Source of the DNA: Hortaea werneckii
Taxonomy: Eukaryota; Ascomycota; Dothideomycetes; Mycosphaerellales; Teratosphaeriaceae
Direction of reading: 5' to 3'
Length of the DNA stretch: 64,000 nt
NCBI GenBank assembly: GCA_037044905.1
Contig: JBAOKB010000120.1
Span: 1-64,000 of the forward strand
The position numbers and the translations under genes were made by a program. How positions within the stretch are numbered: the first letter of the stretch is position 1; every line of letters starts with the position of its first letter. This document shows, piece by piece, positions 32,955 to 44,700 of the stretch. The notes under the pieces were generated by a model, which worked only from the letters and a program-made list of their open reading frames with translations, was not told the DNA's origin and made no database searches.

Positions 32955-34778
32955 GAGAAAAAGGAAAGATAAAAAATTGTTCTGGTTTTTTTCACTTTCT
33001 TCTTCTTTCTACAAAAAGAGATCTTCGGTGAATATGGGGAGAGGGAAGTGCTGCGTTTTGAGCGAGGCGTTCCGGTGCGGCTCTATGCCGGTATGTAGGT
33101 CTGTATACCGATCCGAATGTATTGTCTTACTACTACTATGGCTGGGAAGAGACGTTCTGTATCGTGTGGGAGGAACTATGGGTTTGGCCAGTGTCTTCCC
33201 CTTTCATCGCTGTTCGGATGTGGTTTGTGAGCTTTGACTGCTACCGGCTAATGGGATCCAGCATGCAAGGGATGGTCCAGTATTGCTTTGCCGCTGTCCC
33301 ACCACCTCCCGTCCGGATGCTTGTTCAAAACCATGAGCCTCAGGTATCAAAGATTTCGTGACACCTTCCAGTATCTGAGCAGGCTGATCGCGGACACAAA
33401 AGTACGCCTCTGGTCCATTAGTATCTCGCCATTAAAACAAGTGACATCCTTGATCAGATACTCAAGATCTGTTATTGATACACGCAATCTCCATATAGGA
33501 TGGCGTTTCAGAAAGATTGCGACGGTGTTTTTTTTTTTTTTTTTTTTTTTTTTGGTAGCCGTGGCTGGACAAAAACGAAAAGAATGGCGATATTGGAGGC
33601 GCGTATCGCTTGCAATGATAACGCACCACCTCAAAAAGGGCGTCGACAAAGTGGTCGCTCAACCCCAGGACAGGTCGACTGAAGGGTCTCTTTCTGCCGG
33701 CCGCCTCAAATCCTCTCTCATCAATCGGCATATCTCTTCTTAATCAAAATACGGTTGACACTGTACCGCAGCACCCTTGACCCTGCATTCGGAGCGTTAA
33801 CTTTAGCGTTAAATTTGGTTGTTTAAGGGTCTTCTCTCTCGGTGGAAATCGGCATTGGGCAAGTAGCTCTTTTAGTCGCACAGGGACACCAACCATCGCA
33901 CCAGAGGGAAGGGCTGGAGTGAGAGATACGAATTGCTGATGGGACCTGACGTGTCGAAAGCGGAACATTGTGCATGAATTGGTAGAGAAGGTCGGAGAGA
34001 GGAGGGTGTAGGGCGGGATCATTGCATTGGATGTGGGAAGGGCCGTAATTCCCCCCAAACCAGCCTTTCGGGTCCACGTGCGTGAGAAGGTTTGACAGCT
34101 GCTGGGTTGGAAGTTGTCTGTTATACCCCCTTCCCACCATTATCATCCCATTTTCCCATTTCGGGACGTGAGCGCGCTTGAGTGAAATTTGGGGGGCCGA
34201 CGAGAAGAAAAAGTGTGACGACCGAACACGAACACCAACACGACGTAGTAGCCGTCGCTGGTCTGACCGGACGAGATTACAGCAGGATTGCAGGAGTCGC
34301 CTTAGATCATTCGCGTACTCAGCGCCACGACGCTACCCACGATACAGCAGTAGCTTCACCGCGCATGACGGCCCCGCCCGCCCGCCGCGCATCCCTCAGC
34401 AACGCAACACCCTACGCTTGCTACCACTACTGTGCGACAGCCTCATCTCTACCTCCACCGACCTACTTCCCTCTCTAGTCCCCTCGACGCCCTTTCACCT
34501 CCTCCTGACCGAAAGCCGAAAGGCCCACGGTGGCTTACTCAACCCCCGCGAACACCGCCTTCGAGGCCACCAACTCCACCATCCCCAACAACCTCTCCAA
34601 TCACCGCCGCCGCACCAGTCGCGGCGTGCATGCCCCTTCCCAAGGAGGCCGACCGTCCAATCTGAGCCCCACCAAGACCGCGTTCCGAGACCACCCCTTC
34701 GAGGAGGACGTGGAAGAAGCAGCGCCGAGGAGTACCGCAGCGGACTACGCTTTCGCACCCGCACCAGCTGGAGCGGCC
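32955..34778. other. intergenic, upstream of mnn10
   Basis: About 1.8 kb. It contains a 26-base T run and many small frames without protein character. The last 250 bp (34530-34778) are open in the mnn10 frame but have no ATG. Probably rpf2 3' UTR plus mnn10 promoter and leader. Confidence 0.5.
33528..33553. repeat. 26-base T homopolymer
   Basis: An uninterrupted run of 26 T. Runs of this length are slippage-prone, and the exact length may be an assembly estimate. Confidence 0.9.
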
Positions 34779-36584
34779 ATGTCGCTCGACCACTCCCCAT
34801 CCCCGCAACGCGGCGGCGGGTGGAGCTCCCCGGGCCTCACCACCCCCTACGAAGACGCCAACCCGGGCAGCGGCGCCGTCTCCCGCTCGCGATCCCCCGC
34901 CGTGAAATCCTTCGGCGACCTGAATGGAGGAGCTCCCGGCGGAGCAGCAGCATCAGTATCAGGCGCCGGAGCAGCAGGAGGAGGAGGAGTGACATGGGCG
35001 AGCGCCAAGTCTGCCAGCGCGCGAGTCAACGGGTACCCGCGGTACCAGAGCCAGAACGAGGGCTTCTTCACCAGGCACTACAGGAAGATCAGCGAGGGAC
35101 TGCCGTATTTTGCGCATGGAGGTCAGGAGGACCGGTACGCGGAGAAGGAGAAGCTGGGGCGGGGGAGATTAGCAGGGCCTGGTGGGTTTAGAGAGCTGCC
35201 GCGGCGGCTTGGCTTGCTGATGAGTAGACGGAGGAAGTATGTGGTGCTGGTGCTGTTGTTTGTCTTTGCGCTGATGATGTGGTATAATACTGGTAAGTTT
35301 CCTACTTTCTGCTGCGCTGATCCTGCGCATAGCTTGAGCTCGACAGCTAACGTATTGCAGCGCTTACCTTCTGGTGGCGTCGCACCTCCTTCCTCGGCGG
35401 CGGCTCTAAATATGTCATGATCCTCGGCGCGAATATCGGTGGCGGTGTCATGGAGTGGAAAGGCGCGCGTGAATGGGCGATTGAGCGCGACAGCGTTCGA
35501 AATAAGAAGAAGTATGCCGCCAGATGGGGCTATGAGTTGGAGATTGTAGACATGAGCACGAAGAAACGGTATGCTCACGAGTGGAGGGAGTCCTGGGAGA
35601 AGGTGGATGTGATACGGAACGCGATGCGGAAATACCCTGACGCTGAATGGTAAGTCTCGTGTTTTCTCTTAAGAGCCTCAGAGCATTCGCAGCGGCGAGC
35701 AACGAGCACAAGCACAACGACACAGCCGTTCAGACGAATCGTCGACCCCACAAACTGACCCGTCCAGGTTCTGGTGGCTGGACCTCAACACCTTTATCAT
35801 GGAACCCACCTACTCCCTCCAATCCCACCTCTTCAACGACCTCGGCAGCGCCACCTACCGCGACATCAACATCCACAACCCCCTCAACATCCAACACCCA
35901 CCGAACGGGACCTCCAACCTCCCTCCAGAACCCGACCTCCCCCCCTACCAAAACTACCTAGACGACGAAACCAGCAGTCCCAACGGCGACGGCGACCCGA
36001 ACTCCATCCACCTCCTGGTACCCCAAGACTGCGCAGGTTTCAACCTCGGCTCCTTCTTCGTGCGCCGCTCCGCCTGGACCGACCGCCTGCTGGACATCTG
36101 GTGGGATCCCGTCTTCTACGAGCAGAAACACATGGAATGGGAGCACAAGGAACAAGACGCGCTGGAATACATCTACGCCAACCAGCCCTGGATCCGGAAA
36201 CACGTGGGCTTCGTCCCGCAGCGGATGATCAACGCCTTCCCCAACGGCGCCTGCGGGGACGATCGCGGCCTCCCGCCCGTCGGCGGGTGTAAAGCTATTT
36301 TGTCCGAAGCCGCACGGCTCGAGCGCATCGGCCAGTCGACTTCCGGGCTGGATTTCAGGGAGTGTGGCGTCGCGGGCGTGCATTATCAGGAGCTCGAGCG
36401 GGATTTCCTCGTCAATATGGCGGGTTGTGAGTGGGGGAGGGATTGTTGGGGCGAGATGTATAATTTCCGCCAGCTGTCGAATCGGTTGAATCGGAGCCGC
36501 TGGGAGAAGGTGAAGGATTGGTTTAGTGAGTCGTGGGAGGAGAGGAGGAAGAGGGGGACGAAGGAGGAGGGGAAGAAGGAGTAA
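34779..36584 (+). CDS. mnn10: alpha-1,6-mannosyltransferase Mnn10-type (GT34)
   Basis: Three exons (34779-35292, 35361-35649, 35768-36584) give 539 residues. The joins rebuild MMWYNT-ALTFWWRR and PDAEW-FWWLDLNTFIMEP. The start is the first in-frame ATG (MSLDHSPSPQRGGGWSSPGL), which resembles the usual fungal beginning; 83 open codons precede it. A cytosolic Ser/Gly-rich tail of about 150 residues precedes one signal-anchor helix (RRRKYVVLVLLFVFALMMWY), giving type II Golgi topology. The GT34 domain follows: KYVMILGANIGGGVMEWKGAREWAIERDSV, YAHEWRESWEKVDVIRNAM, and FWWLDLNTFIMEP, where the DxD-like metal site reads DLN. Mnn10 works in the M-Pol II complex extending the outer N-glycan chain. The C-terminus is basic and Glu/Lys-rich. 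Confidence 0.93.
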
Positions 36585-37238
36585 GGATTGATATTGTTGT
36601 TTGTGGCTTGGGATTGGATTTGGACTAAAGGATGGAATTTGATGGATCGATGCAGCGGGTTTTCAAGGAAGTCTTGACCTTGGCTTTCCTTCCAGGCGGG
36701 AACAAGAGGGCGGAGGTTCTGTGAGAGAGAGAGAGAGAGAGAGAGAGCGCGCGCTACTGTTTTGCATACGTACCTTCCCTTGGGGGCAAGGGGGATCGGT
36801 TTTTGTTTTTGGCTTTTTTTTTATTTCCAGCCTTTTTTTTTTTTTGCCCCTAAAACGGATCTGCTTGCATTGGTACTTCTGAGCGTTTTTGCATGGCGGA
36901 GACGATGACAAGCAACCACCCTTTGTTGTTTGTCTTCCCCCCTCCACCCTCCCCTTTTTTCCCCTTCCCTTTCTTTCTTTCAAAGGGATGGGAATGGTAT
37001 TGGAAATCCAAGATTGCGGGCGAGCTGAGTGAGTGTTGGAAAGAGACTTTTTTCTGTAAAGATAGATGAGAGTATTGGTTCTTATTATTCTTTTCCCGGT
37101 CCACCTCTTCAACAAATGCATGAGGAAAATTTGTCCATTGGAGGGGGAGGGTGTTTCAGGACATCCTGCCTTTCACCGCGTTTTTGAGAAGATCTGGGGA
37201 TTCCATTTCCCGACTGGGGAGCGATAATTATCTTCTTA
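36585..37238. other. convergent 3' regions with simple repeats
   Basis: 650 bp between the stops of mnn10 (+) and the PTH11-like gene (-). It contains a GA dinucleotide array, two T runs near 36817 and 36835, and pyrimidine-rich stretches. No gene. Confidence 0.5.
36723..36747. repeat. GA dinucleotide microsatellite
   Basis: About twelve GA units, followed directly by a short GC alternation (gcgcgcgc). Located in the probable mnn10 3' UTR. Confidence 0.9.
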
Positions 37239-38967
37239 TTACGAACCGAACTCATAGTACTCGCGAGGGGACATGACGGATCTCTGCTGGACAGCCCCGT
37301 CATCCATCACCCGCTCCGACCGCACAATCACCCGCCTATCCACCTTCATCCCACCCGAGCTACTCTCTCCCTCGCTGAGATCGCCATCACTACTAGCCTC
37401 TTTCTTATTCTCCAACGAATTACCACCGCCGATCACCGGTCTCAACGCCTCCTCGCTCCCCCGCGTATCTATCCAAGCAGGCCCGCTCCTCCTCGTGCTT
37501 CTCCTGGCTGACTTGCCTGTTCCTGGGCCCCCACCACCGCCCACCTGACTCAAATTGCCCAGGCAGTACTTATCCTCCCTTCCTCCGCCCCCGACCCCAC
37601 GGGAACTCGGCTCCAAATCGCCCCCCTCGGAGCCTTTCGTCGTCCCTTCCCGTCTCTTCCTCGCAACCGCTTTCCAGAACATGGCAATCCCCGGCGCATT
37701 CGCCGTCACGATCGCGACATCGAACTCGATCGACGTCACCAACGTCACGCTGCCGAAAATATAACTAGTATCCTTCGTATTGGAGAGCTGCCAGAGCATC
37801 ACGAACCGACACAGCGAGACGGTGATGGCGGCGAAGCCTAAGGTGAACATGCTGATGAGCTTGAGGCGGCGGGTGAGGGAGGTTTGGAGACCCCAGACCG
37901 GGTAGATGGGGAGGAGGTAGACTAGGAGGTTGACTGCGACGTTCTGGTGATTTTTACAAGGAAGAGAGGGTTAGTGATTCTTTTCTTTCGTTTCTCACAC
38001 TTTTTTTTTTTTTTTTTTTTTTCGCCTAGCAAGAGATTTTTCCTCGGGCTCTTATTGCCCTTTCTTTCCTTCTTGACGGGATCGGGATGGGGAGCCTTAC
38101 CACGGCGGTGGGGACATAGTAGGTGATATTCGCCGACACGCATTTAGCGTTTGGGTACTTCTCCGGATGGAAGTATGCTTCGATGGGGATGCACTGGAAG
38201 CCGTAGAAGATCCTAAGGATTAAGGCCGTCAGTCTTTGGATCTGAAGTTCGGCATGTTGAGAACAGGTTTTCTGTCTCTTTCCGTTCTAAGGTTGAAGTA
38301 GGGAGAATTGCAAGCATAGAATATTCAAAAGAACAAGAAGAGAGGATAAGGAGACCTACCAGGTGCCTGCAACTTGACAGCACGCCAGGCCCATAACCAC
38401 GTAGATGGCCCGACGGACATTATCGCTGACTCCGATCGTCCTTAGGTAGAAGAAGAGAAACGACATCTTGATTAGGAGCTCGAGGAAGAGGTAATAGAAT
38501 TCCTCAGCGAAAAGGTACTGAAATCCTCGTGTTCCATATTAGCTCTCATTACCACGACGCTTCATGAATCGCTCTTGAATCTTACCACCTGAATCTGGTA
38601 CAGATTTTCGGCAGACACTCGATCCATATGAAGCCCGCCACCTAAAGCCGTCCACATCCAGGCGATGTACTGCTGGCCAATCCAGGTGACCTTAACACAT
38701 GCCTCATCAGCTCGGTCTTTCGTTTCTGAGGGAGTGTAGTATGCATACCGTTACGGCAGCCATGAGCCAGTCATCAATGCCGTACTCTTTGGCTACGACG
38801 GCTCGGGCGTAAAGTCGCAGAATGCACGACAGGAGACAGATTATAGCGCATGGGATTGTAATGCCCCAGACCGTTGGCTGGATATTGTCGAACACGACCG
38901 CATTTACATCGTCTCCTGCAGCGCGTTTCCACAGTGCATTATCCATGGAGGGTGGTAAGAAGACCAT
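37239..38967 (-). CDS. PTH11/rhodopsin-domain-type seven-helix membrane protein
   Basis: Five exons (38967-38749, 38690-38586, 38517-38360, 38212-38101, 37943-37239) give 432 residues; all joins keep phase, e.g. QVAGTW-IFYGFQCIP. The start may be MVFLPPSMDNALWK or the second Met at 38946. About seven membrane helices follow an extracellular N-terminus: TIPCAIICLLSCILRLYAR, YGIDDWLMAAVT, FYYLFLELLIKMSFLFFYLR, AIYVVMGLACCQVAGTW, NVAVNLLVYLLPIYPVWGLQ and MFTLGFAAITVSLCRFVML. The GIDDW motif after TM2 and the TYYVPTAVNVAVNLL segment are typical of the fungal rhodopsin-domain (PTH11-related) family, which includes surface-sensing receptors in plant pathogens. The cytosolic tail of about 130 residues is Ser/Arg/Gly-rich. 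No CFEM domain. Ligand unknown. Intron 4 carries a 22-base T run. Confidence 0.88.
38001..38022. repeat. 22-base T homopolymer inside an intron
   Basis: Uninterrupted T run within intron 4 of the PTH11-like gene (reads as A on the transcribed strand's mRNA sense). Confidence 0.9.
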
Positions 38968-39694
38968 GGCAAACCACTAAGGGATTGCTGGGCTGGATCC
39001 GGTCACGGCTTCCAGATCTCAACTCTTTATAATGGTGCTTGAATACGTATGGGCAAGAGAAAGGAAAGAAAATACATGCACAACACACAGACGATTGACA
39101 AGTAAAAGAACAAAACTTACGATTCCTGGGTGTCTGTATCCGTTTGTAGGATCGACCATTGCCTGGTTTCCTGACATCCTGATCATTACCCAGCGCGGCC
39201 GGCCGGCCGCGCAAAGGAATACATTCCCTGATAGACACTATCCACAAGTCGTTGCGACAGAATGTCTGGCTGGGAATAGACACGGCTCATTCAGCGAAAG
39301 AGAATTGGCCGGATTGAAGAGCATGCAGGGTTCCTAAATGTTACGATCCCTGGCTTCGGGGCCTCCAAACCTCACGCACCGACCTTTCCCTGCCAGCTTG
39401 AGTCATGGGCGATCTGCAACGGTGTTAGGGCGATGTGGACCTACTTGCCTTTAAGCGATATACATGAAGAACACCGCTTTTCGAATCCTTTGCCCTCTTG
39501 CCCGGGTTTAAAACGGTAGTACGGCCCTGATGATTCCTTCGAAGCCGGTAGTGGTTAGGGCTTCTAGGGTTCTTTATGTAACGTACCTGAACTCCCTCTC
39601 CACAATGTAACATTTCTTTTGGCTCGGTCTCATCGTTCGAGCGTCTTGATCTGGCTGTCCGAGCTCTTTGGTGCTATCGTTCAAGACTTACACA
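38968..39694. promoter_or_regulatory. divergent promoter PTH11-like / BAHD acyltransferase
   Basis: 727 bp between two divergent start codons. It contains a perfect 20-bp GC palindrome at 39193-39212. No regulator can be named. Confidence 0.45.
39193..39212. repeat. perfect 20-bp GC palindrome
   Basis: GCGCGGCCGGCCGGCCGCGC is its own reverse complement and contains overlapping GGCCGGCC units. It stands alone in otherwise mixed-composition DNA midway in a divergent promoter. Confidence 0.8.
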
Positions 39695-41164
39695 ATGGCA
39701 GAGGCAAAATGTATCCAGGTCCGGCCAACAGGCTGGGAGGGCAGTCTGGAGATGGATCTCTTCCCGCTGTCGGACATGGACCATACTATGCCCAAGATCT
39801 ACGTGCAAATTGCAGAAGTGTTCGAGTTGAAAGATGAGAGCGAAGCGAACAAGGCGACGATTGTTGCGAATCTAGTCAAGGGCTTGGAATTCACTTTAGC
39901 TCAGTACCCTATAATGGCAGGCGGCTTGAAGATGGACCCCGAGACTGGACGTATGTGGGTGGCGAAAAAGAAAGAGTCTAGCGTTGGGCTGTATTTCAAC
40001 GTCAGACAGACTCCCACGTACCCAGAGCTGAACCAAAGGGATTTTCCGGCCGCTATGCTGGAAGGCCATGATATTCTGCCCAAAAGTGTGACGGAGAAGC
40101 AGCTATTCTCCCCGCTGGGAGACAATGCTGATGAGGATCTAAGCATCTCGGCTTTTCAAGTGAACTTCATTCCAAGCGGAGTGATCTTGGCTGCTGCTAT
40201 CCATCACAATTGTTCAGATGGCCCCGGATGCGATGGCTTTCTGACGACCTGGGCGGAAAATGCTGCAGCCGCCACGAAAGGTGAAGAGTTCAAGCCTATC
40301 GACAAGGCAGCCTTGGACAGGTCGCGGCTCAGCGCAGCTCAGCTCCCAGATCAAAGACGATGGCAGGAGCTGAACGAAAAGCTCAGTCTCGAATATCCCA
40401 TCTTGAAAGACGCAGGTGGACCACCGCCAGCGCCCCCTGCCGACTTCAAGATGCCGGAGCTCGACATTGTCATGTGGCACTTTGCCAAGAGCAAGGTCGA
40501 CCAGCTCAAGGCTACGGCGAATCAATCAGTTGATGGAGCCGAAGGGTCGTGGGTCTCAACATACGACGCCATCATGGCATCGATGTGGAAAGCCATCACC
40601 AAAGCAAAGATCGAATTACTCCAGCCGAACCTGGACCAAGAAGTCATCCTAGCCCACGCCGTCAACACCCGATTCAAACTCGATCCTCCGCTACCAGAGC
40701 GCTTCATGGGTAACGCCGTCGCTCTCCCTCGCACAAAGCCTACTAAGATTAGCGACCTCATCGCGGCCCCGATCCCAGAGGTTGCGCGGAAAGTCCGGGA
40801 TTCGATTAACTCCATCACGCTTCAGTATGTCCGCGAGCTACCAGAGTGGATCGCAGGCTTGAAAGACAAGCGGTGGATCAGCATCAACATGAACTCGTTC
40901 CTCGGCATGGATCTAGCCGGTACGAGCTGGCAGGCGATGCAGTGCTACCAGAAGCATGACTTTGGCTTTGGTCTTACGAAAGCGATCCGGTTCCCCTGTC
41001 CGGCGTTTGAAGGCTACTGTTTCATCTATCCGAGTCGGGCAGAAGTGAAGGAGGATGCTGACGATGAGGGGTTCGAGGTGTGCGTGTGTTTGGAGAAGGG
41101 CTGTCAGCAGAGACTGATGAAAGATGAGGAGCTGCTCGCTTATGCGCAGCCTCGCGGGATCTAG
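39695..41164 (+). CDS. BAHD-type acyltransferase (fungal trichothecene O-acetyltransferase-like)
   Basis: A single exon of 489 residues from ATG 39695 (MAEAKCIQVRPTGWEGSLEMDL). The catalytic HxxxDG motif is HHNCSDGPG (His171, Asp175) in AAAIHHNCSDGPGCDGFLTTWAE. The second structural motif, DFGWG in plants, reads DFGFGLTKAIRFP near residue 430. The ending FEGYCFIYPSRAE and ACxEKGCQQRLMKDEEL-type tail (VCVCLEKGCQQRLMKDEEL) fit the fungal branch that includes trichothecene 3-O-acetyltransferase. These enzymes move an acyl group from CoA to a hydroxyl or amine of a small molecule. No polyketide synthase, NRPS or terpene cyclase is nearby, so detoxification or tailoring elsewhere is as likely as cluster membership. 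No signal peptide; cytosolic. Confidence 0.85.
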   Translation: MAEAKCIQVRPTGWEGSLEMDLFPLSDMDHTMPKIYVQIAEVFELKDESEANKATIVANLVKGLEFTLAQYPIMAGGLKMDPETGRMWVAKKKESSVGLYFNVRQTPTYPELNQRDFPAAMLEGHDILPKSVTEKQLFSPLGDNADEDLSISAFQVNFIPSGVILAAAIHHNCSDGPGCDGFLTTWAENAAAATKGEEFKPIDKAALDRSRLSAAQLPDQRRWQELNEKLSLEYPILKDAGGPPPAPPADFKMPELDIVMWHFAKSKVDQLKATANQSVDGAEGSWVSTYDAIMASMWKAITKAKIELLQPNLDQEVILAHAVNTRFKLDPPLPERFMGNAVALPRTKPTKISDLIAAPIPEVARKVRDSINSITLQYVRELPEWIAGLKDKRWISINMNSFLGMDLAGTSWQAMQCYQKHDFGFGLTKAIRFPCPAFEGYCFIYPSRAEVKEDADDEGFEVCVCLEKGCQQRLMKDEELLAYAQPRGI

Positions 41165-41709
41165 ATCTTTCGTATGCTACGACTTCGGTTTACCCGCTTC
41201 TTTCCGATGAAGAGACGAGTGCATTTCTTGATTTCCATCGAAGATTGAAAGAGAAGAGATCATGACATGCAGGTAATTTGCGATTCGAGTGCCGTCGCGC
41301 ACAGACCAACTATGGACTGCGAGACTTATTGCAGTCTGTAAGGACCAAGGTAGGAGGTAAAGTAGGACTCGGACGTGTTGTCAATTGTTGTGTTCTTTTC
41401 CGTCCCCTTAAACGCGGAAGTTCATGACGAAGAAAACGTTACGCGATGATGAGACGGCATCCGCAAAAGTACATCCTGGCTCATCTTGGTTGAAAACATT
41501 TACCGTGTTTTGAATCGTACACTCTAGGTTTGTTAGCATGAACTCCCGCCACAGAGAAAATTAGACATCGAGAATCGCAATAGATAAGAAGCTTTGTCAC
41601 TTGTTAATTTCCACCATCGAAGCGGCATCTTCACAAGGCAGAACGGCCTTCATATAGCTAAAACCTGTAAGAAACCACAAACGAGCCCTCACACCATCGA
41701 CTGCGCTTT
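41165..41709. other. convergent 3' regions
   Basis: 545 bp between two converging stop codons. No gene or repeat of note. Confidence 0.5.
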
Positions 41710-44700
41710 TCACCAGAAACTTGGCTCCTTGTTCAACTCTTCGTCCTGTTCCTGTGGCGCAGCAGTCCACGGACCTCTGCTATTAAACCCCACACCATCC
41801 ATGAGAGTAATGACTCCGTTGACAGCATCACATATCTCCGCGCCATCGCTCAGACCCTCAAAGTGGGCTTCCCACCACAATCGTTGCCTTGCCGTCATTT
41901 CCTCCGGAGACAGGCAAGTCGCTTGCAAGTTGGCGTTGGGCGCATTCAATGAACTGACGAAGAGATCTTGCACTTCAGTGAGAACCAGCCTCCCATTCGA
42001 ATCCTCACTGAGCGGACGAGTGAATTTGCGCTTTGCGAAGACCCGCTCGATGCTGAATTGGTTTGACGGGACGAGTGCCGTGAAAGACGGTGGTTCGTTG
42101 AGCGTAGATAAAGATGCAAGGAAGGCGTCGAGGAAATCTGTATTCATTGGCACTTCCTGCAAGGATACCATTGCATCCCAGACTCTGATGGGAAAGTGCA
42201 TGTAGATCTCGGTCGTCGCCTCGCGGAGAGACTGAGCTTCCATTGAGCCGTCTTGTGAGACCTTCACCTCGACCCTGTGAACCAGTCCACTGCTGTCACG
42301 CGCATGGAACTCGTACAAGACCTTCGTGGAAAGGGGCGAGTCGGACAGGCTTAGTAAGTAAGAGACATCCTCAATGTTCGCTGTCAGTCTACCGTTGAAG
42401 ACGACTCTTCCCGTGGTACAATTACCGTTCAAATCGTTGGCGAGCGCAGCGGCTGTGATAACTCGGTCACGCATAGCTTTCGTTCCGTTCAAGTTCAAGA
42501 TCAATCCCAGACGAACTCTTCGCTCGCTGCTCTGAGTGAGCACGTGGTCCTCCTGCAAGAAGGTGTCGAGTCGCTCAGCGTTCGTAAGGGATGTTCCAAT
42601 ATCCTCAGATGTCTTTGCTCTCGCGTGGACCTCCGGGTTTGCACGGATACCGATCTTTGGGGTTGGAATGGAGTTCTGTTCTGCAGATCGTACGTTGGGT
42701 CTCGGCAGTGGAACAGGGTCAGGTAGAGGTAATTCAGCCTTGGGCTTTTCGGCCACGGACTTAGCAGCCTTGCCTTTCTTCTTGGCTTTTTGGCCCATGG
42801 TGTGCTTCTTTTGGAAGTGGCGTATGTCTTCTTGCTGGGGCCGAAGCCGTTCAACTATAGTGTCATCACATTCATCGCTATCGTCATTGCAACGCACATG
42901 AGGTTCACTAGGCGCTTGCTGTTGAGCCCCAAGAGAGAGTCTGAAGAGCGGAATGACATTTTCGACGTCGACCATGTGCCCTGCTGAAGTCTCACCAACA
43001 TTGGTCGTGCTATCGCCTGAGCCAACCTCCGTAGTCGTTTGACTATGAGCATCTGTGAGTGTTGTTGAGAATGGCTGAAGGCCGGGAGGTATTTTGACTG
43101 GATCCCTTCCATGAGAAGCTGTATCGTCGATCAACGTCTCATGAGGATCGGTCGGTTTAACCACGTTGTGGCTCCACTGATTCGTCCATGAGACTGCGTA
43201 CGGATCAGTCGCAGAAGTCGTCTCCGACGCCAAATTTGAGGTGTGGCCAGATGCGCGACCTATCTGCGACGCCTGCGGGTGCGGTAAATTGGGTTCGGTG
43301 CTCAGACTCATTGGTGCGCTGCCGCTTGTCGGTTGCGCTGACAGCAGCGTTTGTACCTCAGCCGACCTGATCTTACTTTTCTTGCCCCTCTTGCCTCGTT
43401 CATAATGCTGAATTTCCCACGTTGCTTGGTTGGCAGCATTTGCTGTTAATCCGATGTTATCAACTGCCGCAAACTGAGGTCCATACGACTGTAACTCATT
43501 GTATGCTGCGAACTCTTCGTCGCCGACGGTACCCGGTGGCTTTGTCTGTGCTTCCGAGCTGCTTTCAAGACCTCCGAGCCTGGTTGCAAGGTTGGATTGA
43601 GCTTGGGCATTCCCCCTTTCTGCTGCTTTGAGAGATGATGAGGGGCCAGACACCTTTTCCCTACCTAGAAGCGCAGCAAATGATTGCCTTGAGTGCGTGG
43701 CGCCCTTCATTGAGTCATCTTGGGTCTGCGAAAACAGCATCGATTCTTTGGCGTCCTCGTCTTCTTCTGAAGATTCCGTCGTGGTGTCCAAGTCCTCTGA
43801 CTTCGAACTCCGAGCTTTCGTCCTCGCCATTACACATGCAAAATCTTTTAATGTAGCACTCGGAGTGACAGCCTCGTCATCACTGTCGGACCCTTCCGTA
43901 TCGCTACGAAGGTCAGGATCAGCTTTCGGTATTCTTGTTTTTCCTGACAACGGTTGATGGCCAGGGGCGAAAAGCTTGCGGGCGTCTTTGGGCACCTCGG
44001 GATCTTGTTCCGGCTCTCCAGGCTCCGTCTGAGCCATGCCGGCAAACCACTTATCCATGACAGGTCCGTCGCTGGTCTCAGACATTAAGGTGTCGTTTCT
44101 CTCAATGGGGACGTCAAGCGCGGAATGTCCTTCCAGGATTGGGAAGGTGACCAACGACTCCAGTTCCAGCGTTTGGTTAGTGACAACTAGGCTTCCCAGT
44201 CTGCCGTTGAAGACAAAATTGCCGTGTTTGCCTTCTGATCGGACCGCTCTGGCAGTGACACCACAGCGAATAGCCTTGGTCATCTCCTTGTCTGCAGCAG
44301 AGCATAGGGTGCGCTCCAGGAGACCTTCCGGCAACTCGTACAGCCCGAAGAGTCTAAGAGGCATGGAAGCTGCTCCCTCGGTCTCGATTAAGTGAAAGAC
44401 CTGGAAACTGGGACGATCTGTGGTTTCGTCTTGGGTATTGGATGCCGCTTCTCGTTGGATCATCTCCTCCTCAAGGTCATCGATGTCGCCACCCAGAGGC
44501 TGGATGTCGCCCTCCGGGAACCTCAAGACGTTCGGCTCGCGCTGTAAGCTGACATTAGCATCCATTGCGTGCTGTAAACGGGACAGAGGAGAGAATACTG
44601 TACTTACATCTTCAAGCTCGGTCGCCTTCGTTTCTTGTTCGAAACAGTGCTTGATTGCGGCGGCAAGAGCTTCATCCGCAACGGGCCCTATAGTGCAGGG

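Noticed and set aside
34178..35191. 337-codon frame overlapping the start of mnn10
   Set aside because: Arg/Ser-rich translation in another frame over the conserved mnn10 5' part; not protein-like.
39668..41164. Biosynthetic gene cluster around the BAHD-type acyltransferase
   Set aside because: Neighbours are a membrane receptor-like gene and an orphan; no core enzyme, P450 or pathway regulator is adjacent.
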